A stretch of DNA of 64,000 bases from Hetaerina americana. Its lineage: Eukaryota > Arthropoda > Insecta > Odonata > Calopterygidae. The position numbers were made by a program, and so were the translations under genes. The stretch lies in assembly GCA_022747635.1 (NCBI GenBank), contig JAKTNV010000020.1, forward strand, positions 2,145,501 to 2,209,500, read 5' to 3'. The notes beneath the pieces were generated by a model. The model did not search any database, was not told the origin of the DNA, and saw only the letters and a program-made list of their open reading frames with translations. Positions 10,640-21,830 of this stretch are shown in pieces (within the stretch, counting starts at the first letter, position 1; every line of letters begins with the position of its first letter).

Positions 10640-11885
10640 GTTCCGTGGTCAACATACAACAAGCAACGGATAGAATTAGGAAACCATGGATCACGGATGA
10701 GATGATTACGAAGATAGATGAGAAAAGAAACTGAAAGCATGTGACCACAGGATTTAGGCGGAAGGAAGAACAAAGAGTTATTTAATAAATTGAGACAGGC
10801 AACAAATATAGCAAAAGAAGCATGGTGGAAGACGTAGTGCAAGGATATGGAAGGTTTGCAGTGCAGAAGTGCTGTGCGAAAAGCTAATGCGTAGGTGGCA
10901 GAAAATAGGAATAGATTGGAGGGACAGGTGACTATCCCGCAACCTGTTCTTCTCAGACTGCTAAAGTGCGAGTGGGGAACGGGGATTCCGGATGGGCAGT
11001 ATTAGGAAGGGATGTAAGGCAGGGTTGCCCATTATCACAGTTGCTGTTCAACCTGTATGCAGAGGAAATGATCAAAGAGGCATGGGAAGAACTGGAGGTA
11101 GGAATGAAAGTGTGAGGATTATTCGTAAATTCAGTTAGGTTTGCTGATGATCAAGCTTTAGTTTGTCAGTCAGCCAAGGGATTGCAAGCATTGCTGAGTG
11201 AATTGGAAATTCAGTGCGACAGGTATGGGATGAGAATCAATATTAATAAAACAAAGGTTATGCGATTTTCTAGAAAGAAAAAGGCTAAGCTAAACATTAA
11301 ATTAGGAGGGCAAAAACTACAGCAGGTAGAACAGTTTACGTACCTCGGTAGTGTTTTGGTCCTACACGGTCAAAGTAGTAGGGACATAGGGAGAAGAATT
11401 GCGCTAGACAAAGAGGCTTTCACAAGGATAAGGGAGTTGATGACGGGTAAGTTGAGTAAGGATATTAAGAATAGACTCGTTAATAATTTGATATGGAGCG
11501 TAGTTATGTACGGCGCGGAAACGTGATCACTGAAGCAGGAGGATAGACGTAGACTGGATGCTTTTGAAATGTGGGTGTGGAGAAAAATGGAGGTGTAATA
11601 GACAGAGAAGAAAACAAATGAGGAAGTACTTGGTATGGTGGGCGAGAACGGGTTTGTTTGGAGAAATCCTATGGAGGCAGGAAAAACGGTTGGAGGATGA
11701 ATTGATCGGCAGTGGGGTGTTGAAGACTGTAATAGAAGGGAGAATGTTAGGCAAACGAGGAAAGGGCAGGAATAGGATAGGGATGTTGGACGGGATGAGG
11801 GGAGGAAGTTTTCAGAAATGAAGAGGGACCTGATGTAGAGTAGGATACTGTATTTTGTTAGGAGAGACAAGATATTTATTTGGTG
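10640..11885 (+). mobile_element. RTE-like LINE copy (linker and RT 3' half)
   Basis: The linker region (KELFNKLRQATNIAKEAWW) is read at 10770-10840, followed by a jump to the RT blocks (SPLLFNL-like at about 11040 in another frame, FADDQAL at about 11140). A clean 114-codon open stretch (11182-11526) carries YGMRININKTKVMRFSRKKK, EQFTYLGSVL and WSVVMYGAET. A stop interrupts the SLKQEDRRRLDAFEMWVW region that follows. It is nearly identical in protein sequence to the RT half at 4790-5890, so both come from the same family. The 5' endonuclease is missing. Confidence 0.78.
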
Positions 11886-13057
11886 GTCGTGTCCATCCAA
11901 AACCTACCTAAACCGGTAGTTGACCTTATAGTAATTATAATATGGCCTGGAAAAACACAGAGTAACGACTGATACAATTTTCTGTTGCATCATTTATTAG
12001 TGTAAATTATTTTCTCCTAGCCTCAAATCTTGCACAATATCTGCTTAGTTCGGACTAGTTTCCGATGTCCTCGTTGCTTATTTAAGCTCCGAAATCAATC
12101 TGGCGCTCTTCGCTCTAAATAGGAAAACTCTCTCGATTATTTGGGCATCCCATGGCCCATTTTCTGTACGTACACATTGTAAGTAAGTGAAAACAATGGA
12201 AACGCCCCCTGTAGAGTGATCCGGATGCAGAATGCCAACAGTCACCCCCGGAAGATCTTCGAGTGTGGACTCGGGCACACTGAATCTCTCACATGTTTGC
12301 GGGGAGTTGGATCGAGCGGAAATAGCAAGGAGCGGATTCACATGATCCCCAAGTTTCCCGGAATGAGCAAAATACTGTGCACGAACGAAATGCGCTGATC
12401 CTAGGCGAAGAGAGGTTTTGATTCTGAGCTGGGCTCCCTCCCGCCTCGTTTTTCCTTCGTTAATCTCCGGGCGTCCGGCGGGAGAGCTCAAATGAATGGG
12501 CTCTCGAGGGCCCTCCGTGGCGCGACCCGTAATTAACCGCGCAGGCGACGGAGCGCACACAAACTCCGACGGCACGGTTTGCCTCCTTCCCGCGGGATCA
12601 GCAAACAAAACAGCCTCCTCCTGCCTCAGTCTCCGGGGGCGACCTGGACGGGCGGGAGCTGCCATCCCTCACCCCGCCCCTCGGGACGACACCCCCTTCT
12701 CGCGTGTAGGACTCCCTTCCGTCCTCGAGAGATGACGACGGCGGGGAGATGATGGAGAGGGGAGGGGGGGGTAGCCATAGCGACGCATTTGGAAGCGGTG
12801 ATGCCAGGAGTGGACCGGACAGGACGAGGATTTTGGCGGAACGGGCGAGGGAGGCTGGCCGCGATAAGGAGGGACTACTACTTCAACGCCCCCCTACCCT
12901 CTGCATGCGTAGACACACACACACACACACACATCCACACCACTCGTCATCAATCGTCCTGCTGAGTCGCCATCGGCCTTGGAGTCACCCTACGGCCATC
13001 ACCCGTATCCACGCGAGATCTTCGTCTCCAATCTGCTCGACGCTCGCAGAACCGGAG
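11886..13057. other. Unassigned sequence with a GC-rich patch and a CA microsatellite
   Basis: The part at 12400-12900 is GC-rich and includes a minus-strand open stretch of 195 codons (12665-12078) with no recognisable motif or splice context. A (CA)n run lies at about 12912-12932. I do not call a gene. Confidence 0.3.
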
Positions 13058-13928
13058 TACAATGCGTGTCGAGAAGTTTTTCGAAGAGAGACTTTTCGAA
13101 GTAGCCCCCTTGTGCGTCCACATGCCGCTTCCAGCGGGTTCCGGACGCCTTCTGGAAGGCGGCGTCCGGAATACTGCTAAGCTCCCTCTTCACGGCCTGT
13201 TTTAAAGCTTCCACCGAGCCGTGGTGACGTCTTTTCAGCATGAATTTGAGGCGGGGGAAGAGGATGAAGTCTAGTGAGGCAACGTCAGGGCCGTAGGATG
13301 GCTGAGGCTTGGTCGAGAACCTCTTGGCAAATCCGCGTGCGAGTTTCCTTTTGTTCAACCGAGGGCACTCGCGGCACCAACTTCGCACACACCTTACTCA
13401 TGCCCATGTTTTCGGTCACAATTCGATGCAAATGACTTAAAGGGATTCCAAGTTAACCAGTAACCACGCGGACGCTTAATCTGCGACCCCTGTCCAACAA
13501 TATCTTCATCTCGCAAGAATTTCGCCACTTTTTGTAGGTCGAAGGGCGTCCTGAACGTTCGGCATCTTCGACATCTTCTCTGCCCTCCCGAAACAATTCG
13601 GGCCACTCAAATACCCCCGATCTACCCATGGCGTTATCATTATAAGCTGCCTTGAGCATATTATGAGTCTCTCCATGTTGCCCAGTCACACGCAAAATTT
13701 GAGGGTGTAGCGCTGTTTCAAGAGCTGGTTCATGACGGAGTGTAACGAGATCGCGTTATGGAGTTTTCGCAAACAAACAATCCGCACTTCGCAGAGAGTG
13801 GGAGCAAACTACTACCGGCCTTATATCTTTCCTGAGACTCCCATCCCTCAAATCCAGCCAGAGGAACCGCCGCCCGTCCGTCCATCCGGGGAAAAATTAG
13901 TCCAAAAACCTTTGGGACAGACCTTATA
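13058..13928 (-). mobile_element. Mariner element with the catalytic core deleted
   Basis: The minus-strand reading starts in the N-terminal DNA-binding part (LKAAYNDNAMGRSGVFEWPE, DVEDAERSGRPSTYKK), runs through MSKVCAKLVPRVPSVEQKE to about CQEVLDQA, then jumps into the C-terminal block SYGPDVASLDFILFPRLK and ends GGYFEKS. The segment with the first two catalytic aspartates is missing, and the frame shifts at several points. Possible diverged terminal repeats are TATAAGGTCTGTCCC read inward from 13928 and TACAATGCGTGTCGAG from 13058. Their similarity is modest, so the ends are approximate. Confidence 0.7.
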
Positions 13929-14738
13929 ATGTTCTATTTCAGGTTCATCTACTTTTTTCCTTCCTTCACAAATATCGTCCGAATCGATTTGATCGCCTTG
14001 CTTTACGAGCGCGGGTTGAATTCAAGAATCCGAAAGATAAATAAATGTGCATTATTTCGTTTTCAAACTGAAAATATAATAGAACAGCTTTGGAGTTGGT
14101 GAGATTCTATTATGGCATTCAATTTCTCAAAGTACAAGATATTATCCGCACTTAATATTGGATGCTGCAGTCATCTAATGGTCTCAATGCGATTATTTGT
14201 CCTATTAATCCGTCCATACACTCTTTTCCATTTGTCCAGCGCACATTTTATCCTCCGCTCTATTAGTTGGGCATGGCACTTTGAGCCCTGAGGATTCCGT
14301 TCTCTTCTGATGCCCATGGAAAACCCATCAAAATCCAAACCGGCAGAGCTTGGTGGTGCGCCGCATTGGGGCGTGGGGGGAATGCACTCCCCACGCGGCC
14401 GTTCGCGAGGCCAGTATCACACCATCTTCAAGGCTTCGCTCGGAATGACCTCTACCCTCAATCGTCAGAACCATCCATTGCTCTGATTGCTCTTCGTTCT
14501 TCCCCTCAAATAGGGTCTCTTGCTCCATCGCCTCGTTAACGGTCACGAACGCGCACTCTATTTCATTCGGCGAACATGAGCCCATACAAAACTCGAAAAG
14601 GTTCTCTCTCACTCGAAATAACGCAACTAATAGCTAGGCGTCGGCAAGTTCAGCCCTAGTCACATTCACACTTCTGTGCGCAAATGGACACAAATTTGTT
14701 AATAGCAATCATCATGAATGTTCACAAAGTATCAGCTA
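13929..14738. other. Unassigned intronic sequence
   Basis: No ORF with convincing features and no recognised repeat. Confidence 0.3.
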
Positions 14739-15010
14739 AAGGGGATCGGGATAGTGCGGTGGCTAACGTACTGCCGTCCCACCGATAGGGCCCGGGTTCG
14801 AATCCAGGAGGCGGCAGGTATCCCGATCCCTACTTTAAGGTGCTTGGTGGTGGAGGGCACTTTAAGTGAGTACACCGCCCGTCGGATGGGACGTTAAATT
14901 GCAAACCCCTTGGCGCCTGTCGTTAAGAGTATGCTAATGCCGACGCCGGGTTTCTCTCTATCCTTCATCATTTTTCATCCATCCCTAATGGCGCAAATAA
15001 CCCGAGCTGT
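14739..15010 (+). repeat. tRNA-derived SINE with extended acceptor-like stem
   Basis: The A-box-like sequence tagtgcggtggctaacgta (14752-14770) and a perfect B box ggttcgaatcc (14795-14805) lie about 25 bases apart. The 5' gggatcgggata pairs over 12 bases with tatcccgatccc downstream of the B box, like an over-long acceptor stem. The body beyond includes cggatgggacgttaaa and a short pyrimidine-rich 3' part. The fold resembles a tRNA, but the D and anticodon arms are poor, so a SINE is much more likely than a tRNA gene. Confidence 0.65.
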
Positions 15011-16679
15011 CGGTCGCCTCCTTCCCCTAAATATCAATGCCATCAACATTAATTCCACAAATTTTAAGTATATCATCCTTCGGTAATTGACTTGAAATTA
15101 TACACCCCGCTATAAATCTATTCTCTCGTCTTTTTCTTGATAAAGATGTCCCTTGGTGTGAAAAGTATTCACATATTTACTTTAACGGGTTCATTCCCCA
15201 AATATGAAACACAACTATGCACAAAACTAACGTTTCACGGAATTCTTAAATGAATCCGCAGCAATAATATATGCTATTATCCTATTCCGTCATCGCTGCC
15301 ATCATCAATGGTTGTAAACAATGTGCAGGCTCTATAAGGAACAATTCTTCATCAACCCTCATCCATCCAATTGACTTCCCCTTGCGTCGGTAGATCTGCT
15401 TGCATGTAACATTGGCGATGGAAGCTATTTTTCTTGGGAAACGCCAAAGCAAAAATAATGAGAATACACGGATCTTAAACCGCATTTTATTTATTTCCTC
15501 TTGGACCATATAAGATTTTGCGACAGCATTTACGGAAAAATCGTCGACTGTAGAGTAAAAAATAAGTAATCTTGACGACGGAGGTAAAAAAAGTGATTTT
15601 ACGGCACTTTACATCCCGTCATCAAGGTTAAATACTTAAAACCATTCGACAGGGATTAACACGAGACAACCAATTGCACGATATATAGAAATTGTTTTTC
15701 GATATTTAAATGCAAGGATATTTGTTTTTTGACTGAGAAAATCTTGACGAGACGCCATTTATTACTAGACTCCGATATAATTGAAATACCACGTTATACA
15801 TAATGCGTTGTACAAATTGTATGGATCCATAGTCAACGGAATATGATTTGCTCGCAAAAGAATGGTTCCGTATGTCCACGGAGGTATTCAGACCTACGAA
15901 CACATGGATCGATATTCGCATGTTGGTATCGCTGCTAAACGAGACGATTTCATTAAAGTTAAATTATGTTAATTTATGCCACGGGGCGCGTAAACTAAAA
16001 GATCCCAAATAGGCATTAATTGATGTAATCAAGCAAACATAATAAATGTAAATCGGTGGGAACTATGCAAAATATAATGCTTACTCGCTGGTGGGGCATT
16101 TCACGCTAACTGCTCCAAATTGGGTGGATCCACATTTATAAGAAAACAAAGAAGAAACGTGAATGGATCACGAAAACAGTGAAGTGAGACAAAATTGGCT
16201 AACACAATTAATGCAGTGAATGTTAATCGGACATGAAAACAAATAGTCCCAGCTTTATGCAAACAAAGACATTTAACATTGAATCATCCGATTAGAGAGT
16301 GAGCGCATCGCGGAAGTTGTTTATTTAAATCTGCCTCCTAATTCACTCGATGATCACACCGCAGCCTCTTTCGGCATATTTAGAGGCCGCTGCAGCTCTG
16401 ATTTCTGCTCATGAAATCGTATAATCCATCGCTGCATCGCCTAATTATTAAAATGGGGCAAACAATCACCAAGCGCTTCGATCTTTTCGGAAAAACCGCC
16501 AGTAAACCTCCGCCGATCAATGAGACACGCTCAGCGGTCGAGGGCCAACTCCACACACTGCTGAATTTGGACAGTAAAATTGGGAATTCCATCACGTGTC
16601 GGAACCCACCGTGATATATTTATGATGCGCAGCATCTTTAAGCAGCACCACGAGGTTTGCGGTGCAACCTCCTCTGTCA
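15011..16679. other. Unassigned AT-rich intronic sequence
   Basis: No gene, terminal repeat or tandem repeat was noticed. Confidence 0.3.
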
Positions 16680-16770
16680 TACATCTACATAATGCCCCGC
16701 AAGCCGCCGCAAGGGCGTGTGGCGGGCAGTGTGAATCTGCACAGACGGAACAAAGAAGTACAACGTTTTC
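16680..16770 (-). repeat. 3' tail of a CR1-like LINE
   Basis: It carries catctacataatgccccgc, aagccgccgcaagggcgtg and tggcgggcagtgtga, matching the tail family at 4430, 41210 and 49665. Sense is the minus strand. Confidence 0.6.
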
Positions 16771-19700
16771 TCTTTTTACTCAAATTCATTTACCAGTCTC
16801 TGTTTTGTGCTCATTAATAAATATGGTAGGTTAGTTGGGATTAGCATCTCAAATCCTTCACAAGGAGGATGCCACTCAATGGTGCATTTTAAACTCCCCT
16901 TTAAAAAAATACTGACATGCCAATCATTATCTACATCCACAACACTGTAAACATCAAAACCTCCCAACACCAACACTTATTAGAGAGCTTCATTTCAACT
17001 TCCAGCACATCTATTCTGCAACTGCAACACTATCATTCTCTAGAGCAGTCCATCTCTAAGTGTGCTAAAGCGTTTTTACAAATGTCTTCACTGCAGCAAT
17101 AGTGCACTAAGGAATGCAGAATGCAATCATAGTCTCAGCCGGGGTCATACACGCATCAGTTCAAATCATACTTTCTTTAACTTAAAAAATTGCTTTTAAA
17201 ACATGTTATTATTCATTTACGAAATATTTTATTTAAATCTAACGCTACGGAAGAACCCTGAGAACATAATACCCGTTCTTTAAATTAGGAATTAGCGTAG
17301 GAGATCCTGGCGGACTTCGCCAAAACTCAGCAAGACATTTCCCCTGAAAAATATGCAGTCAACTATGACCACGTTCTGACCGAGTTGAGAGCAATGGATC
17401 GATTCCTGCTTCCACGCGTAAGAAAATAGTAGACCTTTCAAAATCCCCAGTTCGTCATGGACCCTCGATTTCAGCTCTCTACTCATCAAACAAGAAAGCA
17501 CCGATTTCCACGAACGTATGAGAAAGAAATGTCTGCAGTTATTGCAATCACGATTCAGGTGGCCACAGGATACTCCTGTTTACGCATTAAGGGCTAGGGT
17601 CCAAATCAATCCAGTTCGATTTTCTTCCTTGATCCCTCGATCTGGGATTTACTTTTCTCCACTTCCATTCCGGCTTGTGCCAGAAGAGCCCCTCCGCCAT
17701 CAACCCCTACCGTGCGATAGATATGGAGGGGGTAATTATCAATCCAAAATAATTCTGGTTCCTTTATTTCTGCAATGCGCGGCGGTGACCGGCCCACGTG
17801 GGTTGAGGGCGTGGGGGAGGGGGGCTTTCCCAGAGTACTCCATCGCTCCGCTTGGGCATTTCCGGAAGCGGCGACACTGCAGACTCTCAACACGCTCTTG
17901 CTGAACACTCATATTTTTCCGTTCCGAAACGGAGCGTCGCAAGCCGAGATGTTCTCAACTATGTTCACCAGTGCCTATCCATTCCAGTCCTTATAGCCCT
18001 CACTTTTCAATCGCCACATTTTACAGCTACACGTTTGGCGAATGCAAGCTTCTTTAGGCTTTCTTCGCAAAGATTACTTTCCCCACGTGCGATGGGATGG
18101 CGGCACGCGATAACTATCTGCGTTGTCCACAACATTCACCCAAAAACCTCAGAGTGTGCGAGTTGTAGTGAATTCGACTCGACTGGCCAGAGCTCGAGGC
18201 ATCTATCTTTCTACGTTTCGAATGCGGATAGCAAGGAAGAGACCTGAACCCAATCTAGTACATTCTATTTCATTCCACACCTTCGCAATTCGAATATCAA
18301 TTTGGCGTGTGGGACTTTATTGGACATCTTGTTTAAAATCCAAGAAAATCACATCTACTTGTTTGTCCCTTTCTTCCGATAACAGAATGTCATACATGAA
18401 AATAGCCAACTGCTTCCCGCATCCGTGTTGTTTGATGGGGTTGAAATCAAACAATCCTTAATTTAAAGCATCTTCGCCTAGATTCAGGATTTAAAATGAT
18501 TCTGTATCAAACACAGTACACACGACGAACAAGATCAAGATAAATCAGTTAAAATATGCCGAGGGTTTTTTCAATTACTGTATTTTTCAAACATTTATCA
18601 GTTTTTCAAAAATCAGAACCCCAATCAGACTAGTAATGAATCTACGATTAAAATTTTAATTTCGCATGCGCGAATGCAAGCTATTCACGATGAATTGGCA
18701 ATGCTATAAAAAGGCATTGACATCTAAACGTCGCTGTGCAATTCATATTGAGGAATTTGATTAGCCTCCTGAATACAACAGCTAGAAGTGTCTATTCGTG
18801 GCCACTCACGGCATCTGTTGCATATATCTACTTGTTATATCTGAACCGGATTATCATCTGACGTCAGTTAGTTTTGTGATGATCAGAGAGAAGAGGCAGC
18901 ACTGATTTCCAAAGCCCCGCCTAGCACGGCACCGAACACCGTAGAACTCTATGGCACACCTGAACACTTCTTCCCTTACCTGCATTTCCTCACCCCGCAG
19001 CCACCCACGCCTCGTGCCTTCCTTCCTCGCGAATCAATCCCAACGACCCCTACCCCTCCACTGCTTATATCTCATCGGTTCCAATTCTCGAGGACTACTC
19101 CACATCGTCCAGCATCGTCCCGAGCCCAGCGCCGAGCGAAAGTCTCCTGATTGATTAGTAAGACTCCGGCGCGGTCGTCCGCATCAACACACCACCCACG
19201 AGAAATCATACGGCAAGATGGCCGCGATCAGAGAGCCCTCTGGGATTGCCAGCGGCCGCCGAGAAAGGAGGCCGTAAACACTTGCGCCCTCCACCATGTT
19301 GGACGGCACGCGTGCCTCGCGAAATAGTTTCATGTGGGAGGGCCTCCGACTGGGGGAAGGGGGGGGTTAGGGGGTGTTCCGGTGTGCGGGGGAGGGCGAG
19401 ATGGGCAATGAGGGGGAGGAGGGCGGCGTCGGACGAAGAAATTGGAGTGTGTGTTGGCGAGTGGGAAGGAGGGGGGTGTGATTAGTCAGAGGGGCGTGTG
19501 AGGGGGATGCCGGGGAATGGCCGCCATCTTTCCCCCCGGGTCCTCTCACTCAAGCGGTGGTCAGAGAGGAGGGGTTTGATATTTGAGTCGCGGGTGTTGA
19601 TTTGTTGATGGGTGGTGAGTGATGGGGTTCGTTCTGGGGGTGCGGGGGAAGGACAGGACCGCCGTGCGAATGAAGGAAGGGAGGGCTTTCCGCGAAGCAC

Positions 19701-21740
19701 CCCACCGGGTGGGGGGGTGGCAAATAAGTTGGAAGGGGGGGCGGGTGGAGAAGACGCAACCAAAGTGTCGCCAGCCCTCGTGGGGTTTCGGAACGACATA
19801 ATGAAATTCGCCCCACGTCACGAAGGTTTTCCCCGAGGAAGTCAAGGGGCCCCGCCTCGCGGTTTCGGGCCTGACTGCCTCACTCGCGACTTTGACGCGG
19901 GTATCACTATGCGAGATGTAAGAGGGCAAAAATGCCCTTCATTGCAATTTCGTGAGCCTTTTTGACTACATTGGAATACACAATGAAATGTTCCACTTTG
20001 TCTTTTTTATTTGGATATTCATGACATATGTATTCTATTTCAACGAATTTTCGTTATTCATTGTTGATTACTTGACATGTAAACATGTTAAACGTTCGAC
20101 GACTGCAGAGCAGTTATAGCAATGAAGGAGGAGTCGATTTTCCGTAAAATACGGAAAGTACAATTATTCTCAATTTTGGGATTGTTTTGAAATCGTCGGG
20201 ACAATGTTTCAGGGAGATTTTACGATGAACCGTTTCTCCCCACGTGAAGTGAATAATATCGATATAAAGCAAACATGGCATAGAGGCGAGGCTGCTATAT
20301 CAATGAGCAATCATTGATAGTCTGTGGCACGGCAAGCAAAATAATAATTGGCGACAGTACCTAAAGTAATAAAACGGAGGCTGAAGCTGGGACTACGGAG
20401 CTATTATAAATGAGTAGCAGGTGGAATGGGGGGGGAGGATTTGCTTTTGCTATGCTAAGACAAAAGCTATGTTAAGAACTGATACACAATAACACTTAAG
20501 AAATTTTCGTACGACGGAGTATCCAAAAATTTTTCGTATGCTGCTACAAAATATACTTTCGGTGAATAAAAATTAAGGCGTATAAGTTTGTATTTTTTCC
20601 AGAACATACTGGGTAAATATATTTGTCGACGCATTCCGCTAAGTTTCCTAAATATTTTTCATATCAAAAATTTGATCTCTCTCTTCCGAGGGAAAATACA
20701 TCCGCTCTCCAATTTAACACAAAATCTGGGACAAATAATTAATAATTCGTAGGAGTGCAATTGCTTCGAAACATACGATGGAGGCATTTTGAAAAAGCAT
20801 CCTTCCGATCTCCCTCTACGGTCCAGGAAAAGACCGGAAGTCGGGAGTTAATTCATCGAGCACTCATCAAGGTCGGAGGTCGGCGGTGTGACCATACTCC
20901 GCATATCGCGCTTCGCTCTTCATGTGTTATGGATGCCTCAGCCGCTGTGGCATTGTCGAGAAATGACATGACCCCGTCACGCTTTTCTCCCTGCGATCTC
21001 CGTGGTTCTCCTTCGCTATTTAGCGCTTTGTGAGCATTTAATACATTTAATGATTTCCATCGCGTCATACCCACGCACGAACTGCTTTCACGGATTGGGA
21101 AAATATGAAGGGGAATGCGTCAATTTGAGGGTCCATCCTCGGTCAAGAACACCAAAAACACGATAAATACTTATGCTGTAAGTAACTAAAAACTGTTCAC
21201 CAAATAGGACTAGAGAGAATAAAATGCTGCATTTAGCTTTTGAACAAAAACAGACATTAGTTTCTTATTGAAGGTCATTTTTTCGAAGGATTGAAGGTTC
21301 GACGTCATATTTTCATGCTTTACGAGGTTTTTTCTCCCGAATGCTTCCTCGTCTTGATCTCGGGCACTGGACCGTTTTAGGGGGTCGTGACCCTACGGGA
21401 AGGGGGGAGTGGGGGGGAGGCGGCAACCTGAGGATCCGGTTGGGGGCGACGCATTAAGGGCGGTGGGGGGCGGCGTGTGGCGGAGGGGTCCGTCCGGCGA
21501 CAAAAGAGGATGTCGGGCGCCTGTATGCGCTAATATCCCGAATTAGAGGAGGGGCGGGGGATGACGGTGATGCCACTGTGCGCCCCCTATCGAGGGCCGC
21601 CCCCAACTAATTAATTCGGAATGGAGAAATTACCCGGGTGGGGGGGGAGCCGGGAATTCCATATTGTGGACACTCACGGCGGAGAACCAATTGCGCGGAA
21701 GCGACGGGGGGGAGGAAAACATAAAACCTGCTGGATATGG
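16771..21740. other. Unassigned intronic sequence with two GC-rich islands
   Basis: The patches at 19200-19960 and 21350-21660 are G-rich on the plus strand and produce overlapping ORFs in several frames, which is expected from composition alone. No homology or splice context supports an exon. Confidence 0.3.
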
Positions 21741-21830
21741 AGGACAGGGGGGTAGGACAGGGGGGAGGACAGGGGGGAGGACAGGGGGGAGGACAGGGAG
21801 GGAGGAGAGGGGGGCAGGACAGGGGGGGGA
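21741..21830 (+). repeat. G-rich minisatellite, 12-bp unit AGGACAGGGGGG
   Basis: About five near-perfect copies of the 12-base unit run head to tail, the last ones degraded, and the flanking sequence stays G-rich to about 21860. Each unit supplies a run of six G, so the plus strand could form G-quadruplex structures. The Pro/Val/Leu repeat ORFs read across it on the other strand are a by-product. Confidence 0.8.

Noticed and set aside
12078..12665. 195-codon minus-strand frame as an exon
   Set aside because: GC-rich patch with no acceptor/donor pair in matching phase and no recognised motif.
14739..14830. tRNA gene
   Set aside because: A and B boxes are present, but the closing stem is 12 bp, the inner arms do not fold like a tRNA, and a SINE body follows directly.
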